64,000 nt of DNA from Toxoplasma gondii ME49 (Eukaryota; Apicomplexa; Conoidasida; Eucoccidiorida; Sarcocystidae): positions 374,954-438,953 of the forward strand of contig NC_031470.1 in assembly GCF_000006565.2 (NCBI RefSeq), written 5' to 3'. Below the pieces are notes generated by a model, which was given only the letters and a program-made list of their open reading frames with translations, ran no database searches and was not told the origin of the DNA. The position numbers were made by a program, and so were the translations under genes. Below, in pieces: positions 1-11,149 of this stretch; position 1 is the stretch's first letter; each line of letters starts with the position of its first letter.

Positions 1-984
1 TGCGGCGACACTGCGCGCGCATCTGGCTGACGAGGTCACCACTGTTGATCCTATTGAGATTCACAATACGAGCCATCACCGAGGTTCTGGCGCGCCACGT
101 CGTATATGCGGCCCTACACCGCGCACACCATGTGGCGCCGACGTCGGTGCCGGTGAATCCGTAGAAGCCGGTGCTTGAGAATGAGATCCAGGCGAAGTGC
201 TTGATACCGTAAGCGAATCCGAGGAGACACGGCGCGGCCCGCTGGTGGCAACGTCGGCAGTCGGACTCTGGATGGTTGCTGCCGGTTCCCGGAGTGGGCG
301 TTTTTTGAGTGGCAGACACCTAGGTGGAATGATCTCAGAAACCGGGCCAAACGGTGTGGCGTGTCCCGTTGACAGAAATGATGTCAGTGACGGGCCTGAC
401 GCCTCTCGCGGTCCCAGCGGCAGATGCTCGGATGGGATCTGTGTTGACGTTCCTGAAATTTGCCCAGGTGGCGGGGTGTGCATCTGGGGCGCTAGTTGGT
501 GTGCGGCGGCTCGAGCAGACACAAAATCGAGGAGTCGGCTCTTTTTGGGCTGGGGCGCTGCGGGCACACCAGCGCTACTCCCTGATCCGGCAGGGTGTAA
601 GGGTGTGGTGGTGGACAGTGCCAGTGCCGCTGGTGGCAGCGGAACGCCAGTACTCCGTGTCGCAGGGACTGGCGTTGGTAGCGAATGGCCAGACGCTTTT
701 TCGGAGGCTGCCTCAGTCGGGTGGAGCTGTAGAGATGCGGGTGACGCAGAGCCTGGCCCGGAGGCGACTCGTCGCCGCTTGGAGCATCGTCGAGGCGCCC
801 GCAGGGGAAAGCCTGAGACTGGAGTCAGCCACAGTGACGTCGGAGTAGCCGTAGCAGCGCCGTGTAACGGGTGTCTTCCGGAGCTCTCGGCACTGCTCTG
901 AGACAGATGCTTCCGTTTCCGTTGTCGTTTCCCTGAAGGGGGATTGCGCGTCGTGCAAGGTGACAGAGTCAGAACCAGGATGTA

Positions 985-3900
985 TCAACACAGCACACAG
1001 TCGATGAAGCTCCAATGACACATCTGCCACGTGGCTGTGTTTGGGGGGGGGGGGGGTAGGGGGAGTCACGTCGATGCCTATAGCTCACAAATGAGCGGAA
1101 GGAAAGCTTTCCGAACAGCAAGCAACATCAGGAATCGGCGCGCGAACTCAACGCTGTGGCGCTGCCACGTGTGCACGGGAAACGTTCCGTCGCGTCCAAC
1201 TCGTGCAAACTCTAGGAAGCACCGGTAAACGCCCCCAGAACTCATACCAGCCAACCGGAACGAAAAACGTGCTAGAGGGAGCCAGGGACATCGCTACATT
1301 AAATCGAGTTCACAGCGGCACAAGATACTCACCCGTCGATTCAGTTCCAAGCGACGGATCTGGTGCATGTCCTGATGGCGACGAGAGCAAGCTTTCGAGT
1401 TCCACTTCCAGGGCGTCCGCTTGACGTCTCAGGTCACGGGCCTTTTGTAGGTGTGCTGTGCACTGAGTCTGGAAATATGACTTATCCCTATACTGCCACT
1501 GAAGCAATACGGCGGGGGATGGTGATGGATCGTTTGCGCGAGCCATGCGATAGGCGACACGCTCGGCAATAAAAAGAGCCTCGTCACGGAGCCACGAGGC
1601 CTCTATGTTCTGTGCTTCCTTCTGTAAGTTCTGGATGGCAAGGTGCGCGAACGTCATTTCAGACCTTGCAGGTACCGGCGTGTGCGAAGGTCCTGACACC
1701 ATCAAGAATCCACACACGTGGACATCCGGCTCCACTGGAGCGTCCCGCAGCGGTTTAACTCTCGATTGCCAGCTGCAGCGGGATCACAGGTTGCCCCCGT
1801 TTAGCCGTTGTGGGGCTACATGGAGCTGATGTGAGACGCTGTGCCTGTAGCGTTCACAAATACTGCAGTCGGTACACCGTTCGGGAACTATACTGGCGTA
1901 CACTTCGAATTACACGTTGTAATTGACGGACAGTCGGTCGAGCACCACCTGCTAATATCTGAAGGCCATCTGACGTATGTGAAGATGGGATGACATAATC
2001 TTTATCGGCGCCAAGCTCTAGATACGCGGATGGGTGCAGACGACAATCCCAGTTCAACAGGCTCGTGTCTCGGAGACTGAATTGTCCGGGTATATTCTAT
2101 AAACGCTCGTTTCAGAAGCGTTCAAATCCGGCAGCTTGCGGATGACTACCGGACTATGATCCTTGCGTCTGTAACGTTCACAAATCCTTCGGTTGGTACA
2201 CCGTTCGGTGACTACGCTGACTTGTACGTGAAATAATTGGCTATAAACAGCGGATATTATATAGACCGTTACAAGCTGAAAACGATGGACCTTTGGCGCC
2301 ATCGGACGAAGATGGAGTAACAGAATCTTTCTCAGAGCCAAACCCACAATGCGCATGATAGCGTAGGGCATCCCAAGCTCTAGAGGCTCGTGAGTCTGAG
2401 ACTACAAAGTCCAGGTAGATGCGACGGACCCACCGCCTGAGACGCGTTCAGATTCTGCAGCTTGCAGACCACCAGCAGATTCTGATCCATGCGCTGGCGA
2501 TTCCTGGGAGCTTCGTACCATGAGGCCCTCTGCTTCAGCCCTCCTTTCTAGATTGTCAGCAAGCTCCTGCAGAACAGCAGCTTCTTGAATACGCACTCGT
2601 CCATGGCGACAGTATGTATGTTTCGCCGAGACGATCCATTGTCGGACATCTTCCTCCCGCGGAGATCGATTGTTCCCCTCATGCATGTGTGACGCAATCC
2701 TACACTTTACATACTCATCTTTGTCCTTCCATTTTGCATATAACTGCGTGGCCTCCATTCTCAACTTATCAATCGCTAGCTGGGCATACGGCACTTCGCC
2801 CAGTTTTGGCAGCTCGACCGTGCTACCAAGCACTGTTCCCCTTAGTGTGTCCCCCGGATGAACGATGTGAGGAGCACTCTTCAGTGGTGGACCTCTGGGA
2901 ATAAAAGGGCTCCGATGACGGCCTGTTAAATGCGCCTTTCGCCATTGACCACGGCTACCGGCTGCGAACACAAAACATTGAACAGTGCTTCAGGATGTCT
3001 CAATGGCGGAGTTGTGTGGAGTGTCCATGATTATCTGCTTGCCTAAGACCGCCCCACCACGGAGACCAGAGACCGTTTATCTCTCCTAGGCCCAATTCGA
3101 TGAGCTCCAAAGCATAATGGATACACGAACCGGAGCGAACTACATGCTGTCTATATTATGGCAATGGCAGCGTCTGCTGCTGGTTCGAGATGTCTATGCT
3201 ATCCTCAACGGCAAGCCACAAAATGCGGTCATCCATGAGCCTACGTAGCGTTGTCACAATGTCTTCTTGTCTTGTCAGGGGGATAGGTAACCCACCTCGT
3301 CCACCTGTCCAGGCCCTTGTATCGGATGTTCTCTTAGATGCTCGTCTCCGAACGGAAGGCCCTTCGTCGGGATCCTCTCGCATCAGGGCACCTGAGGCAA
3401 GACGGCTCTCCCATTCAGTTGCCTGGGCCTCTAGCGCTGCTGCCTTCTCTTTTGCGAGCGTCGCCTTCAGACGGTACGCTCTTTTTGCCTCGTGTCGCCA
3501 CAAAGACACAACGTTGTCAGACGGATTTTCATTCATGTTCCGCGCCATCCGCTCCGCAATGTGTTGTTGGACGCACAGATCCTTATTGCGCAGCAGTTCT
3601 CTGAGCCTGGTAACTTCGGTCCTCAACGCCACAACTCCGACACGTACATAAGATTGTATGGCCATTTCAGGAGCTGCCCTTGCGCCTCCCGCACCTGGGA
3701 CAACGGTGAAAGTCAGCAGAATGAATAGGGCTGACGCTAGCGTCGAGCGTAATCCTGCTACCCTGGTGACTAGTACCCAACTGGCACCCTTTACGTAGTG
3801 GCAACATCTTGAAGGCACCAGCGATGAACGTAGTGTCGTATACGTGATACATACCTGCGTTGAATAGGGCTCATCATGTCTCTCGTGAAAAGGCAGAAGG

Positions 3901-5211
3901 CCTCAGATTCCTTTTCGGGCAACGTCAGTCTCAGACTCTACCCCTATGCTGCCACAGCGACACAAATGTGCCAGTCTCAGCAAAACGACAGGCGTTCATC
4001 AAGCGCAATTGGCAGCTCACCGGGTGCGTTTGCGTCGCCGCCAGTTCCCGAGGCTTCGTCACTCGTTCCGGGTTGTGCCGAGGCGGCTCCTCCGGAATTC
4101 GAAAGCTCCACCCCCGCTGCCTGCAACTGCGCCGCGACTTCTGCCGCTATCTTATCTAATAGATGGGCTTGTCGCAGTCTTGCACTTGCCCGAAAGTGAA
4201 ACCTCTCTCTCGCGGCCGCTTCCAAGTGCTTGACTTGCGACTCGGTAGGAGGGACAGACTGACCCACGATAATGCGGCCGACGCTCTGCCTCACGTAGCG
4301 GTCCTCATCCTCCCATTCCTCTCGTAACTGCTTCGCCTCCCTCCTGAAGCCTTCCATTGCCAGCTCCCCGAATGTCAAATTTCCACGGCCAAGCACTGCA
4401 ACAGTACGTGAAATGCCTAGACTGCTGGGGACATGCCTTGAGAGACCCGACACCCTCTCTCCTCTGGGTGCGACCGCGGGGCCTTGTCGAAGGCTTCCTG
4501 AAAACCACCGGAACACTACGCTTGACAGGATAGCTCGCGGTTTCCACACCCACGATGCAGGCAATATCTCGTCGGCCCCACGCCGCATCGGACGCACCAA
4601 AGAGTCGTCTGGCGTGTGGGCCGGAGTAAGGGCTATACAAGAAGTGCATACGTGTTCGGTAGAGTAGCGATCCGCCAAACGGACTCAGTCGCCGCTGCAC
4701 GTTGCCGCTACATACTGCTTAATAATATACGCAGCAGGGCACGGCTAGCTCTTCTTGACCCAATCGCATTCCTGTTACTCACACGACTACCTTGTTGCGA
4801 TTAGAGAAGTCTAGGCTCTCCTAGATCACTCGATTTACCCGTGAGACTAGAACTGCCCTGCGCAGGTTCAGCTGGCCGCGGCTCCGCGACTGGCTCTTGA
4901 GTGGCACCAGTCCCCGCTTCTGTGGACGACCTGATGGTAGGCGATTCCCGTTGCGTATCCTCCTGGATCTGACTACCAGCCAGCTCCTGATCTCTATACT
5001 CCAAATCTCCATCATCCGGACCCCGCGCGCTAAGAGCACCAAGAAACGAGCCCGTGATCCCTACACAAAGAAGGCTTAGCGCCCACAGGGTTCGAGACAG
5101 AGCGTAGGTCGCAGGGATCGAGCAGGTACTCGTCGGGATGCAAATGACTTGTTCGAAATAGCAGATGAAGGCTGCAAGTGCCGTTCTCACGATAACCTGC
5201 GGGGCCACCAT
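985..5211 (-). CDS. Multi-exon repeat-domain membrane/secreted protein, family unassigned
   Basis: Proposed exons (minus strand): 5211-4839, 4395-4021, 3694-3296, 2832-2434, 1692-1333, and tentatively 1034-985; about 651 residues. Exon 1 starts at an ATG and encodes two hydrophobic stretches (about residues 10-25 and 41-62), so a signal anchor or membrane segment is likely, followed by an acidic, Gln/Ser-rich stalk. The next four exons each encode one helical, coiled-coil-like domain of 120-133 residues with a shared pattern: LAI/LAM near the start, R-x-EA about six residues later, a W-x-D/E-D/E-x-Y region, then an Ala/Leu/Glu-rich helix. Every exon begins and ends in phase 1, with acceptors of the type CAG|TGCTTGG and donors splitting a Gly codon (G|GTGAG, G|GTGGG, G|GTAAA). 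I do not recognise the domain. It looks lineage-specific. The last exon (about 16 residues behind a poly-C tract) is weak, and the 3' end may differ. Confidence 0.68.
1043..1056. repeat. G(14) homopolymer
   Basis: A run of 14 G on the plus strand, followed by TA and five more G. On the minus strand it forms a poly-C tract directly before the tentative last-exon acceptor at 1036-1035 of the repeat-domain gene. Confidence 0.95.
1739..2167. repeat. Near-identical 429-bp tract, copy 1
   Basis: This tract matches 9440-9868 with a constant offset of 7,701 bases, no indels, and only three substitutions seen (all in the first 70 bases). The flanking duplicated sequence is far more diverged. It lies in the intron between exons 2832-2434 and 1692-1333. 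It contains a degenerate piece (about 2057-2163) of the 3' end of a domain exon. Confidence 0.93.
1845..2505. repeat. Diverged tandem duplication of about 325 bp
   Basis: Unit 1 (about 1845-2163) and unit 2 (about 2170-2500) share an ordered series of similar strings: CTGTA-CGTTCACAAAT, GGTACACCGTTCGG, GGCGCCA..., CCAAGCTCTAGA, GGCTCGTG, GAGACT and CAGCTTGC. Each unit holds intron sequence plus the 3' end of the repeat-domain exon. In unit 2 that end belongs to the exon proposed as functional (2832-2434). In unit 1 it is a ghost. Confidence 0.7.
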
Positions 5212-7809
5212 TTGCGTGGCTCATAGCTGGTCCCCTAACCCTACAAAATTACCATACTCGCGAGGAAGCGCATGCTGCTCTGCCGACGAGCCAACCAAAC
5301 AAGGATGGTCATTCACTGTCGAACTGGACCTGAGTGGTTTTCGACTCGTCGTTTGACGAAAAACACTAGGCGGTTTTCTGATTCGGACACTGTCAACTGG
5401 TAGTATGGTTAACGGCGGTCATCGCCCAGAGGTAGAGCGCCGCTGGTCGAATGTGTGAAAGTGTTAGTGAGGCAAAGGTGTTGCGTGATGCTACGCATGC
5501 GGGTGGTAACGAGGAAAATGTCTGCGCGGTCCGTGCGATGGGCTGGAACGCGACGCACGGTAACGCCTCACATAACGCGGGAGGACCCATCGATGTTCCC
5601 GATGAGATCATGGTAGATGGGCCCTTTCCCGGAGGCAGTGTTGTACGAAAATAGAACCCAAAGAGATGTGTTTCATCCTATCCTTTTCAGTGGCCTGCCC
5701 AGCAGGAAAACCAACTGAATATCTTCCTTCCACACATGTCGACCGTCTACCGTGTTTCGTTCGACGTGCCGCCCCTGACAACTGGCTACACCGTCGAACA
5801 GAGTCTATCCACTCGCCCCTCCGAGACGCCTGCATGCAAAGAAGAGTTTAGTTTGACCAGCCACGTGTAAACGCCGGGGAGTTGCAGCTTCGATTGGGGG
5901 ACGGTACCACAGCAGTGCGGCAAGGCTGTGTCCTCACCCGCTAGCGCGATTGGTTAAGGTGTTGCTAGTAGTCTGTCGAATAAGCTGCGAAACGACGGAT
6001 GGTCGAATAGTTCCGGACCCAACAGATATGTTTTACAGAGTATGTCTTGTTCACAGGTTTCGATCCATAGTGAGACCACAGGAGCACGTTTTCTGCGACA
6101 GCCTCACTTCTACGCGCAACCCTGGAGGAAACAGAAGGTGAAGAAGGTTTCCACATCTCTACCAGCATACCATTGAGCGCATCTTCACCACACCCAACGT
6201 CATTTGTTGCCTTACGCGACACGTCTGTGGTGGTGCGGCACAAAAAATGTTTGCCACTCGACGTCCAACACAGGCGTTCCGCAAGGTACCTCCATAAACA
6301 ACGGCATTGCCCGGGTTCGTGGTTGCCGGCGACGACCACTATACTTGTTATCACCACGATTTTGAACTTCCTCGACCGTATGTTCGTCCTTCCAATTCTG
6401 ACTACTCCTGACCATTCCACAGTATGCGGTGGCATTTAGCGGTTCGCAATTACGTCACTTTGACGTGGCATGGAACGGAGCCTGTTGCAGCGCATGAGAG
6501 AGCTGTGAGGTGCGTCGAACCTCTATGCTCACGATGTCCATCGTACCGATTACTACAAAACCCTCACCCGCCAATACCAAGCGGCACGGATGACGAACTG
6601 ATGCCCACTGTTCATGTGTTGCAAATCCGTCTGCGCGACTATCGCACCAGGCACTGAAGGTTCACCGCTCCGACCATGGACAGCCGGACCACACCACTCT
6701 CCACGATGGTGCTGAGCCGTCGAACGCCTTGAAGGCACTACCTTCACCCCAACGCTCCACTATATCACTGCAGATCGAAAGCACAGCCATAGCTCCGTTG
6801 TCCCCCACTCAAAGACCCACTGAACATCTTGCCGCACGACGCCTGCTCCACTGGCAACCGAGGTCAATGAATCTCAGATTACTGTAGCCGCAATGTGCTC
6901 GCTCGATACGATTAACCACTCGGACGTTCAGGAATGTCTGGTCGGCTGCGCACCGAAAAGCGATATCCATGCACTGCTGTGTGTGCACTGTTGAGCAGCT
7001 TTGCCGTAAGTTGAGGGGGTCGGGGTGGTAACAGCGACAGTCGGAGCATGCACAAGCTTTCATTGATATTGCTCGCCCCGGCAGGTCGACGGCATCTGTG
7101 CACGGCAACCTATTGACGTGCGGACGATCCACGGAGAGGACTGTGAACGAAGCTGTTAGGAAACACGTCCCTCTGACAACGTAGGAAATCCACAAAGCAC
7201 GCCTCGCGGGGTACACCATACACACACACACACACACACAAGCTGACAGACGTAACTGTGCAACTCCCCTCTTATAACTCTGCGTCACACAAAAGCGTGC
7301 CAGCCTGTCAAATGCCTTGTCAGATGAACGGTAACCGATGAGAAGGGTTTGCTGGCGGTTTCCCTCTGATACATTAGATCAAGACCAAAGGCATTTGCCG
7401 ACCATTCGTTTGCACCGTCGGTATGTAAGAACTACGAGCCGCGGAACCAGTCTCTCCGACCTGAAACATCGAGGCCAGCATGCGAGAACGTTACGTCGTC
7501 CCGTGTTCAACACCGGCGTTCATAGGGTCTGCCCCTCCAACCAGCCTCGCCAACCGTCTTCCAGGTAGTTGGGGCTCGATGCGAGAAAACCGTCGGAAAT
7601 GCACCTCACGAGACCGGGTCTCCGGAAGTCGATCGCCTCCATCAGGAATCAGATGAGAGCAACCGGCTTTCTTGGTCACACTGGTGTAAACGGGTCGCCA
7701 ACGGTGCGCTGCTGGAGATACACGAAACAAGGTATCACCGAGGGTCTGGTGGATGAGGCTGCATAGGTGGTCTACATCAGGCACTCTCGTTAACGCCAAT
7801 GTTGGTGCT
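5212..7809. other. Stretch without a supported gene
   Basis: This lies upstream of the repeat-domain gene and before the second duplicated block, so it should hold the promoter of the former. Several open frames of 60-159 residues occur on both strands, but none shows a domain, a sensible splice context or composition that sets it apart. A (CA)10 microsatellite lies at 7221-7240. Confidence 0.5.
7221..7240. repeat. (CA)10 microsatellite
   Basis: Ten uninterrupted CA dinucleotides, in the gene-free stretch between the two duplicated blocks. Confidence 0.95.
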
Positions 7810-8970
7810 GACAGCCCCAAGGAAGGCGGTACTTGACGATGAGTTGCAGATGTGGTTTCTGCTCTCGCAAGCGATCTGGAGAAGAAGAGACGCTGGCCAC
7901 TGGTGGGACCGCCGGCAACTCGGGTCTGCACCTGGAAGGACATTTTTGAGTGGAAGAAACACGGGTCAAATGCTCTCAGAAACTTTGCCAGACGGTGTGG
8001 CGTGGCCCACTAGTTACGAGATCGCCAATGGCGGAATTGAGGCTAGACCAGACCCTAACGGCAGCTGTGGATGTGGGGTCTCTGTTGACGCCGGTAAACA
8101 AAACCCAAGCGGCGGATAGTGGGTCACGGTCACTGGCTGTAATGCGGCAGTTTCAGGTGACCAAAATTGAAAAAGCCGTCGCTATTTTGAATGGGGCTGT
8201 GTGGGTGCACCAGAGCCACTCTCTGATTCGGCGGGGAGCAGGGGTATGTGGTGTGATCGTGGTTGGATTTAGAATTGCTGCCAGCAGATGGCCTGCAGTC
8301 ACTGGCGTAGATTCTGCTGTTGGCAAATGCCCAGACACTTCTTGCGAGACTATCCCATTTTGATGGAGCTGTAGAGATGGGGCAACTCAGGCACTACCCC
8401 GGAGACGACTCTGTGCCCCTGTCGTGCCCCTTCGAGGTTCCCACAAGCGCAACTCAGTGACTGGAGTTAGCCACCGGAACCGCACCGGAGCCGCAGTGCT
8501 GCCGTGTGACAGGACACCTCCAGGGCTTACGGAACTGCTATGAGACAAGTGCTTCCGTTTCTGCTGCCTTTTCTTGAAGCGAGCCGGCTGGTCTTATCGG
8601 CTGACAGAGCCACAACAAGACGAATTGGCACACAGCGTTATATACAAAATTTGATAGATACATCTATCTTGTAGCCTCATTCGTGGAGGAACAGCCCCAG
8701 TGCCGTCAGCTCTCGGATGAGAGGAAACGCATTTTAGGGACAGCAGTAAACATCCGAGATCGGCACGCGAACATTATGCGGTAGCGCTACCACGACTACA
8801 GTGGACACGCTTCGTCCCGCCCCAGCAACATCAGAACTTTTGGGTTCTTCTTCGATGACGTCACAGCACATACGCGTTGCTGTACATGCTTGGTGCCGAC
8901 GACACGGGGTGTGTCAGAGAGGGCGAGAAACGTCTCTGGAGCGAATCTTATCCGGAACATCAGCGGAATT

Positions 8971-11070
8971 TCACCAGCCGATCCCGATCCACGTGGTGGT
9001 TATGTCGGATGGCCGGATGTCGAGGAGAGCGCGTTGTAAAGCTCCTGTTCGAGGGCATTCGCTTAATCGTTTAGGACAAGTGCCATTTGTTGGTGCACTA
9101 CGCAGCTGGGACGGAGGCACTTCCGGTCCTGAAATGCATACTCTTGTTTGCGGGGGCCCGGTGCTGGACTTTCCGCGATAGGCATCGTGTTCGGGAACAA
9201 TATTTTCCTTTCCATCGCGACATGCGGCATCTGTGTCTCGTGCCTGAATGCGTATGAACTCGATGACACGGTACGCAAACGTCATTTCAGGCCTTGCAGG
9301 CACAGGCGTGTGCAAGCGTCCTGACACCATCAAGAATCCACACACGTGGGCATCCGGTTACCCGCAGTGTCTTAGGAGACAGACTCTAGAATTAGCATTC
9401 ATCTACAGCTACGGTATGTGTTGTGTTTGAATAGCCTAAAGCGTCCCGCAGCGCTTTAACTCTCGATTGCCAGCTGCAGCGGGATCACAGGTTGCCCTCG
9501 TTTAGCCATTGTGGGGCTACATGGAGCTGATGTGAGACGCTGTGCCTGTAGCGTTCACAAATACTGCAGTCGGTACACCGTTCGGGAACTATACTGGCGT
9601 ACACTTCGAATTACACGTTGTAATTGACGGACAGTCGGTCGAGCACCACCTGCTAATATCTGAAGGCCATCTGACGTATGTGAAGATGGGATGACATAAT
9701 CTTTATCGGCGCCAAGCTCTAGATACGCGGATGGGTGCAGACGACAATCCCAGTTCAACAGGCTCGTGTCTCGGAGACTGAATTGTCCGGGTATATTCTA
9801 TAAACGCTCGTTTCAGAAGCGTTCAAATCCGGCAGCTTGCGGATGACTACCGGACTATGATCCTTGCGCCAGTGAATTCCTGCGAGCTTCGAAGCTAGAG
9901 GCCCTTTTTTGCAACCTTCCTTGCTAGATAAACCTTCGTGAGGGGCGACAGTGTTAGCTGTCGCGCCAAGTTGATCCATCGCTAGTTTTTCTCCCAAGGT
10001 GATATTAAAAGTTTTCTTCCACCATGTTCTCGGCAACCTTAGCCCTTTCATGAATGTTTTTGTTGTACCATCTATCAAATAATTGCTTGACGTCTCTCCT
10101 CACTTTCTGAACCACAACACAAGTGTGAAGCACCCCACCCATTCCTGGCACTTCCCGCACTGCTACCAAGCACTGTTCCCGTTAGTGAGAGTGTCTGCTG
10201 GACATCGTAAAGAGCACTGCTGACGCATCAGTCGGGCCAGGCATTGGCCGCTGATTCCGTCTCTTGGGATTCATGGCGGCGAGTGGCTGAAAACAAAACT
10301 CCATGCAATGCTGCATACATCAGCGACGGAGTCTTCAGAGATATCCGTAATTGACTGATTGAGTGACACTGCCCCCCACGGGCGGCAGAGTCCCGTTAGT
10401 TGTTTTGTTCCAATCAAAGAACTACTCAGCATACCTCATAGACAATTCCATGCGGGCTGCATATTGCCTTGTTTCTTCAAATATCAGCTCTACGGGTGAT
10501 TTCAGATGTGTAAGCGAGGGTAGATGACCAGCCGCGAACTGCCCCACCTGCGAGCCCTCGTAGCTGTGTCGCACAATCTCCCTGTCCTGTCACGTGCTAC
10601 ACATCGTGTGTTTTTATCCTGCGGCAAGACTCTTGGTGCAAAGGAAGAACACTTCAGTTCCCTTTCCAGACAGCATTGGCGGCAAACTCTAAACCTATGT
10701 TGCCGCTGCTACACACATACGCCACCCTCGATACGGTGACCTCTCCTCTTTGAGCAGGGAGATGACAGCTCACTGAGTGCGCTCTTGAGTGGTGGCCACC
10801 GTTCTCAAGGCTTGGTCGCTCGTTCCAGGTTGTGGAAATACGTCGCCTTCAAAGCTCGTACTTTCGACCCCACCTGTACGGAGCCTCGCCGCTACTTCTG
10901 CTGCCATGCACTCTAGGAGAGGTAGATTGACTCACCATGAAGTTGCCAACGCTCTGGTTCACATCCATCACCTTTTCCTCCGTTCCTCTAGTAGCTGCGT
11001 CGCTTGCTTCTTGGGGCACGCCATCGCAAGCTGTCCAAGAGTCGGTATTCCATGCCAACCAGTGCAGCTC
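8971..11070 (-). pseudogene. Degenerate second copy of the repeat-domain gene
   Basis: This block carries broken equivalents of the domain exons at 985-5211, in the same order and orientation. The counterpart of exon 1692-1333 starts at 9320 with a conserved acceptor and reads like the intact domain for about 45 residues, then loses it through small indels. The counterpart of exon 2832-2434 starts at 10172 with the same CAG|TGCTTGGT acceptor but meets an in-frame stop near 10078 and has indels further on. The counterpart of exon 4395-4021 lies at about 11060-10800. Its LGQLAMA segment aligns with LTFGELAME of the intact exon, then a TGA stops it at 10970-10968. I could not find a counterpart of the signal/membrane exon or of exon 3694-3296. 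A shortened transcript from this copy cannot be ruled out. Confidence 0.62.
9440..9868. repeat. Near-identical 429-bp tract, copy 2
   Basis: This is the partner of 1739-2167, about 99% identical. Immediately to the right it runs on into sequence resembling 2500 onward of the first block. The degenerate exon fragment is therefore in its original setting here. Confidence 0.93.
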
Positions 11071-11149
11071 TTTGGGAAAGGTTTAGTCCTCGCAGGGCAT
11101 AGCGTTGGGACCCAGAGTCCCTCTCCCGTAGGGATGTGGTGAACTGAAC

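Larger units (their letters stand above)
197..4450. repeat. Segmental duplication, copy A (partner 7810-11140)
   Basis: Sequence across this interval can be followed colinearly in 7810-11140. Examples are the stretch around 290-370 against 7915-8010 (shared TTTTTGAGTGG and CAGACGGTGTGGCGTG-like strings), 1640-1735 against 9265-9360 (about 90% alike), 2495-2570 against 9866-9935, and 3880-4160 against 10635-10920. Most of the alignment is clearly diverged (perhaps 60-75% by eye), so the duplication is old. It covers both exons and introns of the repeat-domain gene. Confidence 0.75.
7810..11140. repeat. Segmental duplication, copy B (partner 197-4450)
   Basis: This is the second, shorter and more decayed copy of the left-hand block. 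It lacks the extra 330-bp intron unit found at 2170-2500 of copy A and holds about 70 bases of additional sequence at 9362-9439. The part matching 2850-3880 of copy A is shortened or too diverged to align by eye. No intact gene was found in it. Confidence 0.72.

Noticed and set aside
76..567. 163-codon Pro/Ser-rich minus-strand frame as the last exon of the repeat-domain gene
   Set aside because: No phase-1 acceptor at a suitable place was found and the frame is not kept in the duplicate. The short exon at 1034-985 fits the phase better, though weakly.
197..901. 234-codon open frame on the plus strand
   Set aside because: It lies in the duplicated block, is not preserved in the partner block near 7800-8500, and has Gly/Ser/Arg-rich shadow composition.
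5228..5248. CCCTAACCCTA as an internal telomere-like repeat
   Set aside because: Fewer than two imperfect units are present, which is not above chance.
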